Part shown: positions 26,219-34,475 of the stretch, piece after piece
Position numbering within the stretch: the stretch's first letter is position 1
Layout: each line of letters begins with the position of its first letter
From: Actinomycetes bacterium
Lineage (GTDB): Bacteria; Actinomycetota; Acidimicrobiia; Acidimicrobiales; Ilumatobacteraceae
Reading direction: 5' to 3'
NCBI GenBank assembly: GCA_029782355.1
Contig: JAKOUY010000029.1
Location: 62,001 to 126,000 of the forward strand
DNA: 64,000 bases
Position numbers and translations under genes: made by a program
Notes under the pieces: model-generated
Told to the model about the DNA's origin: nothing
The model's database searches: none
Seen by the model: the letters and a program-made list of their open reading frames with translations, nothing else

Positions 26219-27337
26219 TCAGCGCCTGGTATGCCCTCGGCGGGCGCGGTTCAATCCCCGGATCGCCACGGCACCGGCGCCCACCAGTGGTCCCTTGTCG
26301 CGCAGCCGGGAGGGGACGATGCGCGCCGTGCGGCTGAACGACAGGCGGGCATGCTCGGTCAGGGTGTCCTGCGCCGAGTTGAAGAAGGTAGCCCCGAACC
26401 CATGGGCCACGGGACCGCCGCAGACCACGAAGTCGAGGTCGAGCAGGTTGCACACCGAGGCCACCGCCAGGCCGACCAGGGTCCCGGTGCGCTGCATGAT
26501 CTCGTAGCTCGGCTCGGTGGGCGGGCGGCCGGTGATCGACTCGATCGAGCGCCCGGATGCCTCGCTCTCCAGGCAGCCACGAGACCCGCACGGGCAGCGC
26601 CGTCCGTTGGGCTCGACGATCAGGTGGCCGATGTGGCCGGCGTTGCCGCCAGCACCTTCGAGCAGCTGCCCGTTGAGCACGATGCCGCCGCCGATGCTGG
26701 ACGAGACCATCATCGCCAGGAAGCTCTCCTTGCCGACCGCTGCGCCCAACCACCCCTCGGCCAGGGCCAGGGCCTTGGCCTCGTGTTCGACGAACACCGG
26801 GAGGCGCAGCGCGGTGCGCAGCCGGGCAGCCAGCGGGAAGTCGCGCCAGGCCAGCACCTCGTCGGGCGACACCAGTTGGCGGTCCGGGCTGAGCCGCCCC
26901 GGGGTGCCGACGCCGACGGCCAGCGGGCGGGCGTAGTGCCGGTCGCGGGCCCGGTCCAGCAGGGGTTGCAGCGTGTCCACCAGCCGGTCGACGAGCCCGT
27001 CGCCGGTGAGTCGATGGTCGATCTCCATCCGCTCCCGGTCGATCAGGTCGCCGGTCACGGTGACCAGGCCGGCGGCGATCTCGACGTCGCCGACGTCGAC
27101 CGCCACCAGCACGTCGCGGCGCTTGGCCGGCGGGTCGGTGGGCTCGGTGGGATCGCCGTCGTCGAGGTCGTGCTCGGCCTCCGTCCCGCCGGCCGTGTCA
27201 CCGCGTGTGTCACCGGTCGTGTCACCCGTCGCGTCACCCGCCGTCGAGCCGACCGCGACGGGTTGCGGGGCTGGGGACGCGTCGTCGGGCTCGAGCGGCG
27301 CACCTGGCTCGGTGGTCCCGGCGTGGCCGTCGCTCAC
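26219..27337 (-). CDS. ROK-family protein without the kinase signature
   Basis: A 372-residue ROK-fold protein. The GTG at 27337 overlaps the stop of the upstream oxygenase (GTGA); the frame is open far upstream but that part is antisense to other genes. Residues 1-60 are an acidic, repeated linker (GDAT-GDTT-GDTR-GDTA). The ROK core begins VLVAVDVGDVEIAAGLV. The usual phosphate loop D-x-G-G-T is replaced by DVGDV, and the usual N-D-A-N catalytic motif by EHEAK. The structural zinc site CPCGSRGCLE and GAGGNAGHIGHLIVEPNG are kept. So it is a ROK protein that probably cannot phosphorylate sugars and may sense or bind a ligand. No DNA-binding domain is present. Confidence 0.85.
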   Translation of the reverse strand: MSDGHAGTTEPGAPLEPDDASPAPQPVAVGSTAGDATGDTTGDTRGDTAGGTEAEHDLDDGDPTEPTDPPAKRRDVLVAVDVGDVEIAAGLVTVTGDLIDRERMEIDHRLTGDGLVDRLVDTLQPLLDRARDRHYARPLAVGVGTPGRLSPDRQLVSPDEVLAWRDFPLAARLRTALRLPVFVEHEAKALALAEGWLGAAVGKESFLAMMVSSSIGGGIVLNGQLLEGAGGNAGHIGHLIVEPNGRRCPCGSRGCLESEASGRSIESITGRPPTEPSYEIMQRTGTLVGLAVASVCNLLDLDFVVCGGPVAHGFGATFFNSAQDTLTEHARLSFSRTARIVPSRLRDKGPLVGAGAVAIRGLNRARRGHTRR

Positions 27338-28341
27338 GACGTCGACCCCGATGTCGGCACCGGCGTCGCCGCCTGCTCGACGCGTCGCGCCCCGTCGACC
27401 AGGTTGATCTCGTAGAGCACCAGATCGAGGGCGTCGGCGCTGAGCATGCCCGACCAGCGCTGCGGATGCTCGGGGGTGATGCAGCTCGGCAAGGGTTGCA
27501 GCACGGTCCACGGGGTCGGGTGGCAGAACTGGACGACGCTGTAGCGCTCGCCCACGTAGCCGGGGTCGGCGACGACGCGGTGCACGCCGGTGGGGATCAC
27601 CCCGTTGGTGAGCCGCTCCAGCATCATCCCGGTGTTGATGATCACCTGCCCGGCGGGGGCCACGGCATCGACCCACGTCTCGTCGACCAGCACCTGCAGG
27701 CCGGGCGCCGTGGCCCGCGGCAGGGCGGTGATCAGATTGATGTCGCCGTGGGCGCCGGCCCACACGTGGGCGGCGCCCGGCGATTCGGCCATCGGTGGAT
27801 AGCGGATCGCCCGGGTCAACGTCGCCCCGTTGGTGGTCATCTCGTCGAACAACGACTCGTGGCACCCGAGCGACTCGGCGATGACCCGCAGGAATCGCCG
27901 CTGCACCGACTCGATGGCGTGATGGAACCGGGTGAGCACCTCGGTGATGCCGGGGACCACGGCCTCGGGCAGGACCTGGCGCCCGTAGCGATGTGGGTAC
28001 CGCTGGCGCAGCGGGTGCCCGACCGGCAGCTCGGCGCCCCAGTTGAGCATCTCCTTCCAGTCGGGAGCATCGCTGCTGGCCGCCGTCTCCACCAGCAGAC
28101 CGGTGTATCCGGTCTGGCCGTGGCTCTCCGGGGCGACGAACTGGGCCTTGAGCTCCGGGGACTGGCCGAAGAAGGTGGCCAGCATGCCGTAGGCCGTGTC
28201 GATCAGGTCCTCGGACAGGTCGTGGCGGGTGTAGACGAACCCGGTGGCCAGGCTGCGGCGCACGCCGTCGACCACCGCCCGACGCTGCTCGGCACGGCCG
28301 CGCTCGAAGGCCAGCAGGTCGACGTCGAGGATCGCACGCAT
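27334..28341 (-). CDS. 2-oxoglutarate/Fe(II) oxygenase, isopenicillin N synthase-like
   Basis: A double-stranded beta-helix oxygenase of 335 residues. Iron ligands are His and Asp in AGAHGDINLITAL and the distal His in TGVHRVVAD; the 2OG-carboxylate Arg is RYSVVQF. The N-terminal domain (RRAVVDGVRRSLATGFVY...) is the DIOX_N type of isopenicillin N synthase and plant gibberellin oxidases. LNWGAELPVGHPLRQRYPHRY is a common insert of actinobacterial members. It is coupled to the ROK-like protein by overlapping codons, so both may belong to the handling of one small molecule. Substrate unknown. Confidence 0.93.
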   Translation of the reverse strand: MRAILDVDLLAFERGRAEQRRAVVDGVRRSLATGFVYTRHDLSEDLIDTAYGMLATFFGQSPELKAQFVAPESHGQTGYTGLLVETAASSDAPDWKEMLNWGAELPVGHPLRQRYPHRYGRQVLPEAVVPGITEVLTRFHHAIESVQRRFLRVIAESLGCHESLFDEMTTNGATLTRAIRYPPMAESPGAAHVWAGAHGDINLITALPRATAPGLQVLVDETWVDAVAPAGQVIINTGMMLERLTNGVIPTGVHRVVADPGYVGERYSVVQFCHPTPWTVLQPLPSCITPEHPQRWSGMLSADALDLVLYEINLVDGARRVEQAATPVPTSGSTS

Positions 28342-28396
28342 CGCCGCACACCGTAGCGAGACGGCCTGCAGGACGGCGCTGCGCTACAACAGTCCG

Positions 28397-29056
28397 GTGA
28401 CCACCGACTGGAACCCGGTGCTGCGTGGCGAGTTCGCCAAGCCGTACTGGCACGACCTGCGCGCCTTCGTGGCCGCCGAGCGCCAGCGCACCATCGTGTA
28501 CCCCCCGGCCGCCGAGGAGTTCGCCGCCCTGCACCTCACCCCGCTGGCGGAGACCCGGGTGGTGATCCTCGGCCAGGATCCGTACCACGGACCGGGACAA
28601 GCCCAGGGGCTGTGCTTCTCGGTGCGTCGCGGCGTGTCCCTGCCGCCGTCGCTGGTCAACATCTACACCGAGCTGCGCTCCGACCTGGGCATCGACACCC
28701 CGCGCCACGGCGACCTGACCAGCTGGGCTCGCCAGGGCGTGCTGTTGCTCAACGCCACCCTCACCGTGCGCGCCGGGCAGGCGGCCAGTCACCAGGGCAA
28801 GGGCTGGGAGACCTTCACCGACGAGGTCCTCCGCGTCGTCGACCAGCGGGTCGAGCACTGCGTGTTCATCCTGTGGGGTGCCTCCGCCCGGCGCAAGAAG
28901 GCCCTGGTCGACGCCCGCCACACGATCATCGAGTCCGCCCACCCGTCGCCGCTGTCGGCCTCCAACGGGTTCTTCGGCAGCCGACCGTTCAGCCGGACCA
29001 ACGCCGCGCTGGCCGGCCACGGCCAGGCACTGATCGACTGGACGCTCCCGTCGTGA
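28397..29056 (+). CDS. ung: Uracil-DNA glycosylase
   Basis: Family 1 UDG; it removes uracil from DNA to start base excision repair. The 219 residues contain the water-activating loop GQDPYHGPGQAQG with Asp61, the Pro-rich/Gly-Ser loops (SLPPSLVNIYTEL; LLLNATLTVR), and the minor-groove intercalation loop HPSPLSASNGFFGSRPFS with the catalytic His. The GTG at 28397 is preferred to upstream starts because the family N-terminus (DWNPVLRGEFAKPYW) begins here; CTACAACAG just upstream may serve as its -10 region. It is coupled to the YihY gene by GTGA. Confidence 0.96.
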   Translation: MTTDWNPVLRGEFAKPYWHDLRAFVAAERQRTIVYPPAAEEFAALHLTPLAETRVVILGQDPYHGPGQAQGLCFSVRRGVSLPPSLVNIYTELRSDLGIDTPRHGDLTSWARQGVLLLNATLTVRAGQAASHQGKGWETFTDEVLRVVDQRVEHCVFILWGASARRKKALVDARHTIIESAHPSPLSASNGFFGSRPFSRTNAALAGHGQALIDWTLPS

Positions 29057-29946
29057 TCGAGCCCGTCGCCGCCCGGCCGGCCACGACCACCGACTCGGCC
29101 CCCCGTTCGCGCGTCGAGCGGTGGCGAGCTCGCTCCCGGCCGTTCGACGCCACGATGCGGTTCCTCGACCAGCTGCGCGATCACCGGACGACGAAGAATG
29201 CCGCGCTCGTGTCCCACTTCGCCTTCCTGTCGGTGTTCCCGCTGATGCTCGTGCTCACCACCGTGCTCGGCTTCCTGCTCGAGCACCATGCCGACTGGCG
29301 CAAGCAGATCATCGACTCCGCCGCGGCGCGCATCCCGATCATCGGTTCGGAGATCGCCCGCGATCCGGGGCGGCTCACCGGCAACACGACCGTGCTGATC
29401 GTCGGGCTGCTGACCACGCTGTGGGCCGGGACCAAGGCATTCCTGGCGATCCAGACCGGGCTCGACGACATCGCCGAGGTGCCCATCGACCGGCGTTCCA
29501 ACGCCGCCGCCAGTCGGCTCAAGGCGCTGATCGGCATCGGCCTGATCGGCGGCGCCCAGGTGGTGACCGCGGCCTCGACCTCGCTCGTGGGCATCACCGG
29601 CGTCTCGGCGGTCGGCAAGCTGCTCGGCGTGGTCGGTGCTCTGGTGATCAACGTCCTCGTCGTCCTCGGCACCTACCGCTGGCTGTGCACCCGCCGTCGG
29701 GCCTGGCGGGACCTCGTACCCGGGGCAGTCGCGGCCGGAACCGTCTTCGCCGCCCTCCAGCTGGTGGGCACCACCGTGGTCCAGCGTTGGATCACCAATG
29801 CCTCGCCGGTCTACGGCACCTTCGCCACGGTGATCGGCCTGCTGTCGTGGCTGTCGTTGCATGCCCTGGTGGCGCTGCTCGGTGCCGAGCTGAACGTCGT
29901 CGTGTCCCGCCGGCGACGTCGACGGCGGCAACCGGCCGCGACCTGA
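29053..29946 (+). CDS. YihY/virulence factor BrkB family membrane protein
   Basis: A 297-residue membrane protein of the YihY (formerly RNase BN) family. The GTG at 29053 overlaps the ung stop. After a basic N-terminus there is the typical ALVSHFAFLSVFPLMLVLTTVLGF segment, then five more helices (for example TVLIVGLLTTLWAGTKAFLAI). The late segment WITNASPVYGTFATVIGLLSWL with conserved YG is a family hallmark. An Arg-rich tail (SRRRRRRRQ) ends on the cytosolic side. The family is essential for or linked to envelope stability in several bacteria but has no fixed activity. Confidence 0.93.
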   Translation: MIEPVAARPATTTDSAPRSRVERWRARSRPFDATMRFLDQLRDHRTTKNAALVSHFAFLSVFPLMLVLTTVLGFLLEHHADWRKQIIDSAAARIPIIGSEIARDPGRLTGNTTVLIVGLLTTLWAGTKAFLAIQTGLDDIAEVPIDRRSNAAASRLKALIGIGLIGGAQVVTAASTSLVGITGVSAVGKLLGVVGALVINVLVVLGTYRWLCTRRRAWRDLVPGAVAAGTVFAALQLVGTTVVQRWITNASPVYGTFATVIGLLSWLSLHALVALLGAELNVVVSRRRRRRRQPAAT

Positions 29947-29952
29947 CCGCGG

Positions 29953-30954
29953 TCAGTCCAACTCGGCCACCGACACCGTGCGGCCCGACGCCATCGAGGC
30001 GACCGCGGCATCGGCCAGCAGCAGGGCGCGCAACCCGTCGTCCCCCGACGGCGACGGTGTGGCGCCCGCCGCCACGGCCGACACGAAGGCGCCGACCTCG
30101 GCGGTGTACGAGGCCATGTAGCGCTCGAGGAAGAAGTTCATCAGCGGCGGCTTGCGGAACCCGTCCGCCGTGCCGACCTCGGCGGTGGTCTCGTGGATGT
30201 TCTCGGCGCGAGCCATGCCCGACGATCCGAGCACCTCGATCCGTTGGTCGTACCCGTAGGCCGCACGCCGGCTGTTGCTGATCTGGGCGATCCGCCCGGA
30301 CGGGGTCATCAGCGTGACCGCCACGCTGTCGGTGTCGGGCACCGCGGCGATGGCTGGATCGACCAGCGAGGAGCCGACCGCGTGCACCGTTGCGGGCTCC
30401 TCGCCGAGCAGGAAGCGGGCCATGTCGAAGTCGTGGATCGTCATGTCGCGCAGCTGGCCACCGGATCGGGCCAGGTACTCCACCGGTGGGGGGCCGGGGT
30501 CGCGGGAGATGATGACCACCATCTCCACCTCGCCGATCGTGCCGTCGTCGATCTGGCGGCGCACCGCCCGGAAGTTGGGATCGAAGCGCCGGTTGAAGCC
30601 GACCATCAGCGGCACGCCGGCCTGGCCGACCACGGCCAGGCTGTCGCGCACCCGCTGGCGGGACAGGTCGATGGGCTTCTCGCAGAAGATCGCCTTGCCG
30701 GCCCGGGCCGCGGCGACGATCAGGTCGGCGTGGGTGTCGGTCGGCGAGGTGATGAACACCGCGTCGATGTCCCCGGCGGCGATGACCGCCTCGACCTCGC
30801 GCACCTCGGCCCCCACGGATCCGGCCAGCGACTGGGCGGCCGACCCGACGGCGTCGGCGACGGCCACCAGGCGAGCCCCGGGGGTGGCGCCGATGGCCGC
30901 GGCGTGGACCGTGCCGATGCGTCCGGCGCCCAGCAATCCGATTCGAAGGGTCAT
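29953..30954 (-). CDS. iolG: Gfo/Idh/MocA dehydrogenase, myo-inositol 2-dehydrogenase-like
   Basis: A 333-residue NAD-dependent oxidoreductase. The Rossmann motif GLLGAGRIGTVHAAAI opens the protein; FCEKPIDLS carries the catalytic Lys, and SGGQLRDMTIHDFDMARFLLGEE has the conserved D-x-x-x-H-D with catalytic His. The last motif is nearly the IolG signature, so inositol or a related cyclitol (scyllo-inosose, inositol stereoisomers) is the best guess; other iol genes are not nearby, which lowers certainty. The ATG stands 6 nt after TAACCT, a leaderless arrangement. Divergent from the NTF2-fold gene. Confidence 0.88.
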   Translation of the reverse strand: MTLRIGLLGAGRIGTVHAAAIGATPGARLVAVADAVGSAAQSLAGSVGAEVREVEAVIAAGDIDAVFITSPTDTHADLIVAAARAGKAIFCEKPIDLSRQRVRDSLAVVGQAGVPLMVGFNRRFDPNFRAVRRQIDDGTIGEVEMVVIISRDPGPPPVEYLARSGGQLRDMTIHDFDMARFLLGEEPATVHAVGSSLVDPAIAAVPDTDSVAVTLMTPSGRIAQISNSRRAAYGYDQRIEVLGSSGMARAENIHETTAEVGTADGFRKPPLMNFFLERYMASYTAEVGAFVSAVAAGATPSPSGDDGLRALLLADAAVASMASGRTVSVAELD

Positions 30955-30960
30955 CGCGCC

Positions 30961-30966
30961 AGGTTA
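30961..30966 (-). promoter_or_regulatory. Putative leaderless -10 element of the iolG-like gene
   Basis: TAACCT on the minus strand ends 6 nt before the ATG at 30954. Confidence 0.5.
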
Positions 30967-31006
30967 CGGCGCCGCTCCCGGTGGACACCGCTGGGCGTGA
31001 CGGTCC

Positions 31007-31012
31007 TAGGGT
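31007..31012 (+). promoter_or_regulatory. Putative leaderless -10 element of the NTF2-fold gene
   Basis: TAGGGT ends 8 nt before the ATG at 31021. Confidence 0.5.
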
Positions 31013-31020
31013 CGACGCAC

Positions 31021-31497
31021 ATGGGATCCCGACGCAAGGCCGAGGCGGCGATCACCGCCCTGCTGTACCGGTACGCCGAACACATGGACCACGGCAACTT
31101 CGCCGGCGCCGCCGAGCTGTTCCGCCATGCTCGGATCAAGCTCGGCGAGGGCAACTGGGTCGACGCCGACACGGTGCACAAAATCTGGGAGGCCTCCGTC
31201 CGGCGCTACGAGGACGGCACGCCACGGACCAAGCACGTCACCACCAATGTGATCATCGAAGTTGCCCCGGACGGCCGCACGGCCACGGCTCGCAGCTACT
31301 ACACCGTCTTGCAGCAGACCGCGGTCCTGCCGCTGCAGCCGATCATCGCCGGCCGGTACCACGACCGCTTCGCCCGGGTCCACGGGCTGTGGCGCTGGAC
31401 CGAGCGGGACTACACCCTGGTCGACCTGGTGGGTGACCTCAGCCACCACCTGCTGATGACCCTGCCGAGGGAGGCGGCAGCATCAGGGGCAGGGTGA
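31021..31497 (+). CDS. SnoaL-like/NTF2-fold protein
   Basis: A 158-residue cone-fold protein of the SnoaL-4/NTF2 superfamily. The opening helix AITALLYRYAEHMDHGNFAGAAELF with its Tyr and Asp is the usual start of this family in actinobacterial lipid or steroid pathways. KHVTTNVIIEVAPDGRTATARSYY supplies the central strands, and RVHGLWRWTERDYTLVDLVG the C-terminal strands. Members are small hydrolases, isomerases or dehydratases, or simply ligand-binding. The 3' end runs 59 bp into the convergent histidine kinase gene. The leaderless-type TAGGGT element upstream supports the ATG chosen. Confidence 0.87.
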   Translation: MGSRRKAEAAITALLYRYAEHMDHGNFAGAAELFRHARIKLGEGNWVDADTVHKIWEASVRRYEDGTPRTKHVTTNVIIEVAPDGRTATARSYYTVLQQTAVLPLQPIIAGRYHDRFARVHGLWRWTERDYTLVDLVGDLSHHLLMTLPREAAASGAG

Positions 31498-32788
31498 AGC
31501 CGATCTCGGCTCCGCCGCCGGGGGCGTTGGTGGCGAACACGGTGCCGCCATGGCTCTCGGCCACGGTCTGCACGATCGACAGACCGAGCCCCGACCCGGG
31601 CAGGCTGCGGGCCTGGACGGCGCGGTAGAAGCGCTGGAAGACGTTGACCTCGTCCCCGGCCGCCAGGCCAGGCCCGTGGTCGCGAACGGCGATCCGCCCG
31701 TTGTGAACGGCCATCTCGATCGGACCGGTCGGGGCGAACTTGACCGCGTTGTCCACCAGGTTCTGCATGGCCCGCTCGACGGCGCCGACGCGCACGACGG
31801 CAGTCGACTGGTCGGCCGACAGCGTGATGTCCCGGCCGGACCGACGCGTCGCCCGCTCGACGATGCGCCGGGCGAGCTCCCCCAGGTTGGCCGTCTGGGC
31901 CACTTCGTCGGACGCCCGGTCGGTGGCCAGGTCGACGAGCTCGTTGACCAGCGCAGTCAGCTCGCGAGTCTCGCTGTCGAGGTCGTCGAGGATCTGCTGT
32001 CGGGAATCGGCCGCCAACTGGTCGTAGCGGCGCAGCACGGACACGTTGGTGCGCAGGCTGGTCAGCGGGGTGCGCAACTCGTGACCGGCGTCCTGGACGA
32101 GCTGGCGTTGGGCGGCACGGCTGGCCGCCAACGCGGCCAGCATCGCCTGCATCGACTGCGCCAGCGTGGTCACCTCGTCGTTGCCGTGCACCGGGACCTC
32201 GAGGTCCAGCGATCCGGTGCTGGCCACCTGGCGGGCCGCATCGGTGAGGTGCTCCAACCGGCGGGTGACCTGCCGGCCGATCCACCAGCCGATCAGCACC
32301 GCGCCGATGGCGATGGCCATGACCGCCCACAGCGTCCGCCGGGCGATGTGGCTGAGCGAGTCGTTGGTCTCGGTCAGCGAGCGGGCGAACTGCACGACCC
32401 CGCCGCTGGGCACGGCGATCGACAGCACCCGGAACTGCTCGCCGTTCGCCGTGCTCACGTTGTGGCGGACCCGGCCGCGCCCGGCACCGATCAGGTCACG
32501 GTCGCGCTTGGTCAGCGGGAGCACGTCGGCGCACGAGGTCACCGCGGCGTCTCGGGTGACGAGCTGCAGCACGATGCCGCGCAGCGCCCGCGGCGGGGCA
32601 TCGCCGTCGGGGTCGGAGCACAGCTCGCGCAACTGCGGGCCACGGGCCAGCGAGGCGGCGTCGAGCGACTGGTCGACGGCCTTCAGCAGCTGGACCCGGG
32701 TGGAGCGGTAGGAGCTGAGCCCGATGGCGATCGAGGCCAGCGAGGCCAGCACGGCGAGCGCCAGGATGATCCGCAGTCGCAGGCTCAT
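31439..32788 (-). CDS. Two-component sensor histidine kinase
   Basis: A 449-residue membrane kinase. TM1 is RIILALAVLASLASIAIGLSS; an extracytoplasmic sensor of about 130 residues follows with two Cys (ELCSDPDG, TSCADVL). TM2 is WAVMAIAIGAVLIGWWIG, then HAMP, and the HisKA box QDAGHELRTPLTSLRTNV with the phospho-His. HATPase boxes are NLVDNAVKFAP (N), VRDHGPGLA (G1) and GSGLGLSIV (G2). The ATG at 32788 is 10 bp after the response regulator stop. The design matches MprB/PrrB-like actinobacterial kinases. The last 59 bp are antisense to the NTF2-fold gene. The likely target is the secreted protein encoded upstream. Confidence 0.95.
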   Translation of the reverse strand: MSLRLRIILALAVLASLASIAIGLSSYRSTRVQLLKAVDQSLDAASLARGPQLRELCSDPDGDAPPRALRGIVLQLVTRDAAVTSCADVLPLTKRDRDLIGAGRGRVRHNVSTANGEQFRVLSIAVPSGGVVQFARSLTETNDSLSHIARRTLWAVMAIAIGAVLIGWWIGRQVTRRLEHLTDAARQVASTGSLDLEVPVHGNDEVTTLAQSMQAMLAALAASRAAQRQLVQDAGHELRTPLTSLRTNVSVLRRYDQLAADSRQQILDDLDSETRELTALVNELVDLATDRASDEVAQTANLGELARRIVERATRRSGRDITLSADQSTAVVRVGAVERAMQNLVDNAVKFAPTGPIEMAVHNGRIAVRDHGPGLAAGDEVNVFQRFYRAVQARSLPGSGLGLSIVQTVAESHGGTVFATNAPGGGAEIGFTLPLMLPPPSAGSSAGGG

Positions 32789-32798
32789 GCGCTCGGCC

Positions 32799-33485
32799 TC
32801 ATTCCATCCTGGCCACGTACCCCACGCCGCGAACGGTGTGCAGGAACTTGGTCTCGCCGTCGAGTTCCAGCTTGCGGCGCAGGTACGACATGTACACGGC
32901 CAGGTTCTTCGAGTCCGGCCCGAAGTCGTAGCCCCAGATGCGGTCGTAGATGGTCGAGTGGTCGAGAACGATGCCCTGGTTGCGCAGGAGCAGCTCGAGC
33001 AGCTGGAACTCGGTCTTGGACAGCTCGACGTCGCGCTCACCGCGGCGGACACGATGGGCCTGGGGATCGAGGGCGACGTCGCCGAGACGCAGCTCGGTGC
33101 GCCCCTCGGGATCCTCGTCCGGCTGGACTCGGCGGAGCAGGGCGCGCAGCCGGGCCAGCAGCTCGTCGAGCTCGAACGGCTTGGGCAGGTAGTCGTCGGC
33201 GCCGGCGTCGAGTCCGGCCACCCGGTCGGCGGTCTCCGTGCGTGCGGTGAGCATCAGGATCGGCAGGCGCTGGCGCTCGGCGCGCAGCACCCGGCACACG
33301 GTCAGCCCGTCGACGTGGGGCATCATCACGTCGAGCACGGCCACGTCCGGCTTGACCGACTCGACCTGGCTCAGCGCCGCAGCGCCGTCGGCGGCCTCGA
33401 CCACCTCGTACCCGGCCAGGGTCAGCGCCCTGGCCAGCGACTGGCGGATGGCTCGGTCATCGTCGGCGATCAACACAGTGGACAT
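32799..33485 (-). CDS. OmpR-family response regulator
   Basis: A 228-residue two-domain regulator. Receiver: the acidic pair in VLIADDDRAIRQSL, the phospho-acceptor Asp in VAVLDVMMPHVDGL, Thr in MLTARTET and Lys in YLPKPF. The C-terminal winged helix is of OmpR type (ELSKTEFQLLELLLRN; SYLRRKLELDG; HTVRGVGYVAR). The ATG at 33485 begins MSTVLIADD, the natural domain start; upstream in-frame codons run into a hairpin. It is followed 10 bp later by the kinase gene. An 11-bp tandem repeat 1 kb upstream, in front of the secreted protein gene, is the kind of site OmpR-family dimers bind head-to-tail. Confidence 0.95.
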   Translation of the reverse strand: MSTVLIADDDRAIRQSLARALTLAGYEVVEAADGAAALSQVESVKPDVAVLDVMMPHVDGLTVCRVLRAERQRLPILMLTARTETADRVAGLDAGADDYLPKPFELDELLARLRALLRRVQPDEDPEGRTELRLGDVALDPQAHRVRRGERDVELSKTEFQLLELLLRNQGIVLDHSTIYDRIWGYDFGPDSKNLAVYMSYLRRKLELDGETKFLHTVRGVGYVARME

Positions 33486-33512
33486 CGGTGCCCCATTGTG
33501 ACAGCCCAGCAG

Positions 33513-33558
33513 GGTGACCGGCCCGGGAGGCAGGGAGGGACTGCCCGGGCCGGTCACC
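33513..33558 (-). terminator. Strong hairpin between the secreted protein and the response regulator
   Basis: A perfect 15-bp inverted repeat: GGTGACCGGCCCGGG at 33513-33527 and its complement at 33544-33558, separated by 16 bases. It lies 52 bp after the stop of the secreted protein gene and 28 bp before the response regulator start. There is no T-tract, so it may be a terminator without a U run, or an operator. Confidence 0.6.
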
Positions 33559-33609
33559 GCCGTGGGGAGGTGCTGGTTGGTGGTGGTTCCGTCGCGGAGG
33601 CGGTTGAAC

Positions 33610-34401
33610 TCAGCCGTTGGACGTGGTCGGCGTGGCGGCCGGGTCGCCCGGCGCCGGGGCGGGGGCGTTCGGGCCGGCGCCCTGGTCCCACGGACCCTGG
33701 TCGTCCTGCGGGCCACCCTGGCCGAGTCCGCGCCCGCCGTGACCGCGGCCGGGACCACGCTGGCCGGGGCCGCCGGGGCCGCCCATCATGCCGATGTCAC
33801 CGGTCTCGTTGACCCAGGCGGTGACCCGGGCGGTGACGTTGGCCAACCGGGTGTCGGCCTGGGTCTGGGTGATCGCCTTGGCCGACACCATGGCGTCGAG
33901 GACGGCCTTCTCCTTGGCCACCAGGGCATCGATCACGGCCTGACCGGTCTTGCCGTTGGCCACGGCGATGTCGGCCACGGTCTTGCCCGACCGGATCTGG
34001 GTGGTCAGGTCGTCCGCGGTGATGCCGATCACGCTGGCGGCGGTGGTCAACGCTTCGGTCCGCGGGTTGGCGGCCACGAGGGCGGCGACGACCTTGTCGG
34101 CCTGATCCTGGGTCAGCGTGCCGTCGTCGACCAGCGGCTTGAGGATCGCCGACAGCCGGGCGGCACGCTCGGCCTCGCGGGCGGCCTGGTTGGCGGCCTG
34201 GCGAGCCTGGCGGGTCGTCGCGCTCGTGTCGGTCGAGGTCGACCCGGTCGCCGCGGTCCCGCTGCTGACGGTGGTGCCCGCCGGCGGCGTGGTCTGGGCG
34301 GCGCTGGCCGAGCCGCTGGCCTCGAGGATCAGGCCGGCCGCACCGCCGGCCAGCAGGCCTGCGGTGAGTCCGAACGCTGCGATGCGCTTGTTCTGCTTCA
34401 T
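33610..34401 (-). CDS. Secreted protein with helical repeats and a Gly/Pro-rich tail
   Basis: Family not recognised. The 263 residues start with a Sec signal peptide (KRIAAFGLTAGLLAGGAAGL, cleavage near SGSASAA). A Ser/Thr linker follows, then a region of three helical units of similar feel: LKPLVDDGTLTQDQADKVVAAL, the ADDLTTQIRSGKTVADIAV segment, and DAMVSAKAITQTQADTRL. The C-terminal 60 residues are Gly/Pro/Arg-rich and disordered (GPGQRGPGRGHGGRG). The x-GTLTQDQADK / AITQTQADTR repeats resemble those in small secreted stress proteins lying next to two-component systems. The ATG has AGGAG 8 nt upstream. A direct-repeat operator precedes it, and the next gene downstream is the response regulator. 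Confidence 0.8.
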   Translation of the reverse strand: MKQNKRIAAFGLTAGLLAGGAAGLILEASGSASAAQTTPPAGTTVSSGTAATGSTSTDTSATTRQARQAANQAAREAERAARLSAILKPLVDDGTLTQDQADKVVAALVAANPRTEALTTAASVIGITADDLTTQIRSGKTVADIAVANGKTGQAVIDALVAKEKAVLDAMVSAKAITQTQADTRLANVTARVTAWVNETGDIGMMGGPGGPGQRGPGRGHGGRGLGQGGPQDDQGPWDQGAGPNAPAPAPGDPAATPTTSNG

Positions 34402-34475
34402 GGTGGGTGCTCTCCTTCAGGGGGAACGGGTGGGGGTGAGCACAGGATGTCCAACCACTGCTAAGCGCCAACCCG

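Noticed and set aside
26240-26265. GGTTCAATCCCCGG resembling a tRNA T-arm
   Set aside because: The stem arms do not pair, there is no acceptor or anticodon arm, and the sequence codes for the conserved C-terminus of the ROK protein.
27338-29020. Long N-terminal extension of the ROK protein frame through the oxygenase and ung genes
   Set aside because: The extension overlaps well-supported genes on both strands and has complement-frame composition. The GTG at 27337 coincides with the upstream stop.
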